From positions 1 through 17,012 of the forward strand of contig DAOVRJ010000017.1 in NCBI GenBank assembly GCA_030628225.1: DNA of 17,012 nucleotides. The letters are read 5' to 3'. Made by a program: the position numbers and the translations under genes. Position 1 is the stretch's first letter, and every line of letters begins with the position of its first letter. Positions 15,601 through 17,012 of the stretch are shown piece by piece. The notes under the pieces were generated by a model, which ran no database searches, was not told the DNA's origin, and was given only the letters and a program-made list of their open reading frames with translations. Origin of the DNA: Candidatus Zixiibacteriota bacterium. GTDB taxonomy: Bacteria; SM23-81.

Positions 15601-17012
15601 CTTTGCCTCTTTGCTATCGACCTCCTTTTTCACCACAGCGTGTTCCATTCTGAACTTGCCATCGGGGGTTTCGGTTTTGACAGAGTGATACTCTCTTTTG
15701 ATCAGTTTCACCCTCAGCGGAATACCCCTTAATAGCTCACCTTCAGGGGAAGAAACGATAAGCGAAACATCCAGGGTATCTTTCTTGGCAACGATCCAGT
15801 TGGACAGTTTCATGCCGATAAGACGACGGTCAGGAAGCAAAGTAAGGCTTTTGTTGGCAGAGATGGTCTGTTTGGAGACATCTTCGACTTCCACGTCGCA
15901 AAGATAGGTCATGGGATAGGGGACATCGTCGGAGCGTAGTTTTATGGTCTTCTTTCCGAGACCCTTCTTGTCCAAGTCGATGGTTTCTTGGAGATATCTT
16001 CCTGAGAGGGAAACTTTCTTCTCTGCCAGATATTCCGGTATTCCAAAGGAGAAACCCTTCCAACCTTTGGGTCGGAAATGAGTTCTTCTTCTGGTGATAT
16101 TGAGGGAGGAACTGGCCTCGGACATGGGCGCGCCAAAATAGTACTTGCCCTCCCAGGAGATATCAATTGGCTCTTTGGGCAAGGCGATTTTCTTGTTGAT
16201 ATCCATGGTCACTTCAAACTCCGGTACCCGGAATTCGGCTAACCTGAACTGGCCGCGAAATTTTAAATCTTCATGAGGGGTTTCCGCTACCACTCGATAC
16301 GTCCCTAAGGGCTGTCCCTCTTTGGTGGGAATGTCGAAGTGGAACGTTCCAAAATCATTTACCTCAACTGTACCGATCTCCCTCTCGGCACCTTGAGGAT
16401 CACGAAGTTTGATGGTATATTCCAGACCTTCCCCACTCAGAAGCTGGCCATAGAGCAGATATCTGGAAACCCCTTTCATCTTTACCGTATCCCCTGGTCG
16501 GTATAGATACTGGTCTGAGAAGATGGTTCCGCGAGAGAGAGGACGTTCCGCCTCCCAGTCGGCCACCTGGCCAAACCGCCATATTGAAGGATTGCCGCCT
16601 TTCGTGGTCTGGAGAAAAGTCCAGTCATCCCCTTTTTCGGCGATGATCAACAATCGAGGCGGTTCTGTGAAGCCGAATCTTTCCTGGTCGTATAGGATAT
16701 CATCGGGATCCGCCTCTGGGGGATAGAGGGCGTTGAGGGTCTTATTTCGTATTCTCCGTTTTGTGCATTGGGCCATCTCTTCGGCTGACAGCCGAAGAAA
16801 GCCATTGGCATCTGTCAGGCCTTCAAAGCATGGGGTTATTTTCGTTTTGTGCCGGTCGGTGATCAGATCCCAGATTTTCTCCAATCGGGGCAGATCGTCT
16901 TCGCGGTACATTCTGATTGTGGCCTCAGAGATGGATTGGCCATCGGTGAGTTGGTTCAATTTAACGATTCCAACGGTGGGATGAAACTGCGTGTACAGGC
17001 CCATATTTGTAC
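12631..17012 (-). CDS. Bacterial alpha-2-macroglobulin (YfhM-like), N-terminus beyond the right edge
   Basis: At least 1457 residues in one open frame with no stop before the window edge; the signal sequence or lipobox and the first domain are outside. It is a large periplasmic protease trap: cleavage of a bait region exposes a thioester that binds the protease. Visible parts, numbered from the Met at 17004, are repeated macroglobulin domains over the first ~650 residues, an ANA-like segment around YYNPSLVTDETGQASFHL and MPDNLTTWRIMVVA (about 740-775), and the thioester domain with YPYGCLEQTLSRL. Cys960 (codon 14125-14127) and Gln963 form the thioester, so it is chemically intact. A helical toroid follows (SDGGFKFWP), then a C-terminal receptor-like domain (GYHLVIDDPIPAGLEAID). 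pbpC lies downstream. Family members usually have 1500-1900 residues, so little is missing. Confidence 0.95.
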   Translation of the reverse strand, partial: TNMGLYTQFHPTVGIVKLNQLTDGQSISEATIRMYREDDLPRLEKIWDLITDRHKTKITPCFEGLTDANGFLRLSAEEMAQCTKRRIRNKTLNALYPPEADPDDILYDQERFGFTEPPRLLIIAEKGDDWTFLQTTKGGNPSIWRFGQVADWEAERPLSRGTIFSDQYLYRPGDTVKMKGVSRYLLYGQLLSGEGLEYTIKLRDPQGAEREIGTVEVNDFGTFHFDIPTKEGQPLGTYRVVAETPHEDLKFRGQFRLAEFRVPEFEVTMDINKKIALPKEPIDISWEGKYYFGAPMSEASSSLNITRRRTHFRPKGWKGFSFGIPEYLAEKKVSLSGRYLQETIDLDKKGLGKKTIKLRSDDVPYPMTYLCDVEVEDVSKQTISANKSLTLLPDRRLIGMKLSNWIVAKKDTLDVSLIVSSPEGELLRGIPLRVKLIKREYHSVKTETPDGKFRMEHAVVKKEVDSKEAKSGAEPVKVAFSPQEAGSYMILAQLKNKPDSGTAAARPLWVAGEDYVPWEEKGDDKLEIILDKEEYGVGDEATVFIQSPFPEAELFLTVSREKIFLQDTEKTKGGGYTYTFQVTEEMLPNAYVGAALCRLGDPIVPVQEEVGKHMERIGVAGFRVSLSDRYLDVVVQPAQEKTKPGEELRVDIQVKRTDQQGHRSELTVMVVDEAVLSLTGYTPPDLVKVVYQHRGLSARINDNRPFVIAEQALLQKGTGYGGGLMEGAIGPRVRKEFVKLAYYNPSLVTDETGQASFHLKMPDNLTTWRIMVVAVGEEHLFGYGDEKIVVTQPFILRAVLPRFARIGDRFLSGVAVTNLTEADGVVAVKPEISGQSIVSEDDLAERPGVHIEPGESKAVLFAFKAKGIGESVLKFTAYFNGTYEGTNISEADALQISLEIQDLVATETVVAVGETKAAFLQKIKIDDSIRMDTGGLNILLSSTALTNIGEGANYLVNYPYGCLEQTLSRLLALIQLKYLSEKYGFALQAVKPVDRVIEANIRKVLLMQHSDGGFKFWPTSDEPDCYLSPYVAYLFKRCHQLGYEISDDVVERLTGFLDETMRKPCYSFRSWPALAEYRINILMGLHYLGRKDETYFEEYFNRRNDLSYGAQISLAYLLFQSPSWKKEASILLEEIKNGMFVTAQTAHFESPRELPLSWRFMYSPTITTAEAIKLFLEMEPESQYIAKFARYILNARKNGRWRNTYENAKAIDGLVEISLKREAEPPDYVAKILIAGDEVLKHMFKGYEYIPREKFIPMSDLTQGLHDIEISKDGPGFLYYILSYAYRLKGPQVARHQGFSIKRTVRNTETGKEIVRYEDEPPRAVEIRSGDVLEVELEFSVPQTGYHLVIDDPIPAGLEAIDASLKTTSTRYEAPSQERATRGHDISYGYGGHPINHTELRDDRVALFADAVRPDIYQYRYMLRATTSGTFLWPGAKIFLMYEPEQFGTSAEGFVNITE

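Overview
The window is 17 kb of moderately GC-rich bacterial chromosome, and every supported complete gene lies on the minus strand. Several features point to a Gram-negative (diderm) bacterium: a CBM9-like/DUF5916 outer-membrane protein, a secreted FG-GAP/FN3 protein with a FlgD-like C-terminal tail, and an alpha-2-macroglobulin paired with penicillin-binding protein 1C. The first two families are especially common in the FCB group and its candidate phyla (Zixibacteria, KSB1, Latescibacteria, Gemmatimonadota and relatives). That placement is an inference from gene content; no marker gene is present.

Layout from left to right. 1-440: a possible gene end at the left edge, then noncoding DNA with telomere-like C-rich heptamers in a 45-bp tandem repeat. 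441-1967: histidine ammonia-lyase, with no other hut gene nearby. 2056-2568: the C-terminal remnant of an AAA ATPase, cut off at a small palindromic repeat cluster. 2721-3203: a YaiI/UPF0178 protein. 3204-3660: a gap without a recognisable gene. 3661-5796: a secreted FG-GAP repeat protein whose C-terminal sorting-like tail is separated from the body by an in-frame TAG. 5854-6432: a VapBC-type toxin-antitoxin pair whose toxin is frameshifted. 6519-6556: a strong bidirectional terminator. 6725-7192: a YbaK-like tRNA-editing protein. 7605-9779: the CBM9/DUF5916 outer-membrane protein. 10163-12508: penicillin-binding protein 1C. 12631 to the right edge: an alpha-2-macroglobulin with an intact thioester motif, its N-terminus outside the window.

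The clearest functional unit is alpha-2-macroglobulin followed by PBP1C. This is the same order as yfhM-pbpC of E. coli and is thought to couple protease trapping in the periplasm to cell-wall repair. The other genes look independent. Two or three are damaged: the ATPase fragment, the vapC frameshift and the amber codon in the FG-GAP gene.

The most unusual signal is in the noncoding gaps. Nearly every gap carries short degenerate repeats whose unit sequence drifts while the register stays fixed, at exactly 7 bp or 8 bp. CG dinucleotides recur every 7 bp across 6661-6704 and 7527-7596, and exact 8-mers tile 7221-7260 and 3610-3641. In three places a G-rich array and a roughly complementary C-rich array flank a spacer just downstream of a gene end, giving a large imperfect inverted repeat. 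I do not recognise this as a named element.
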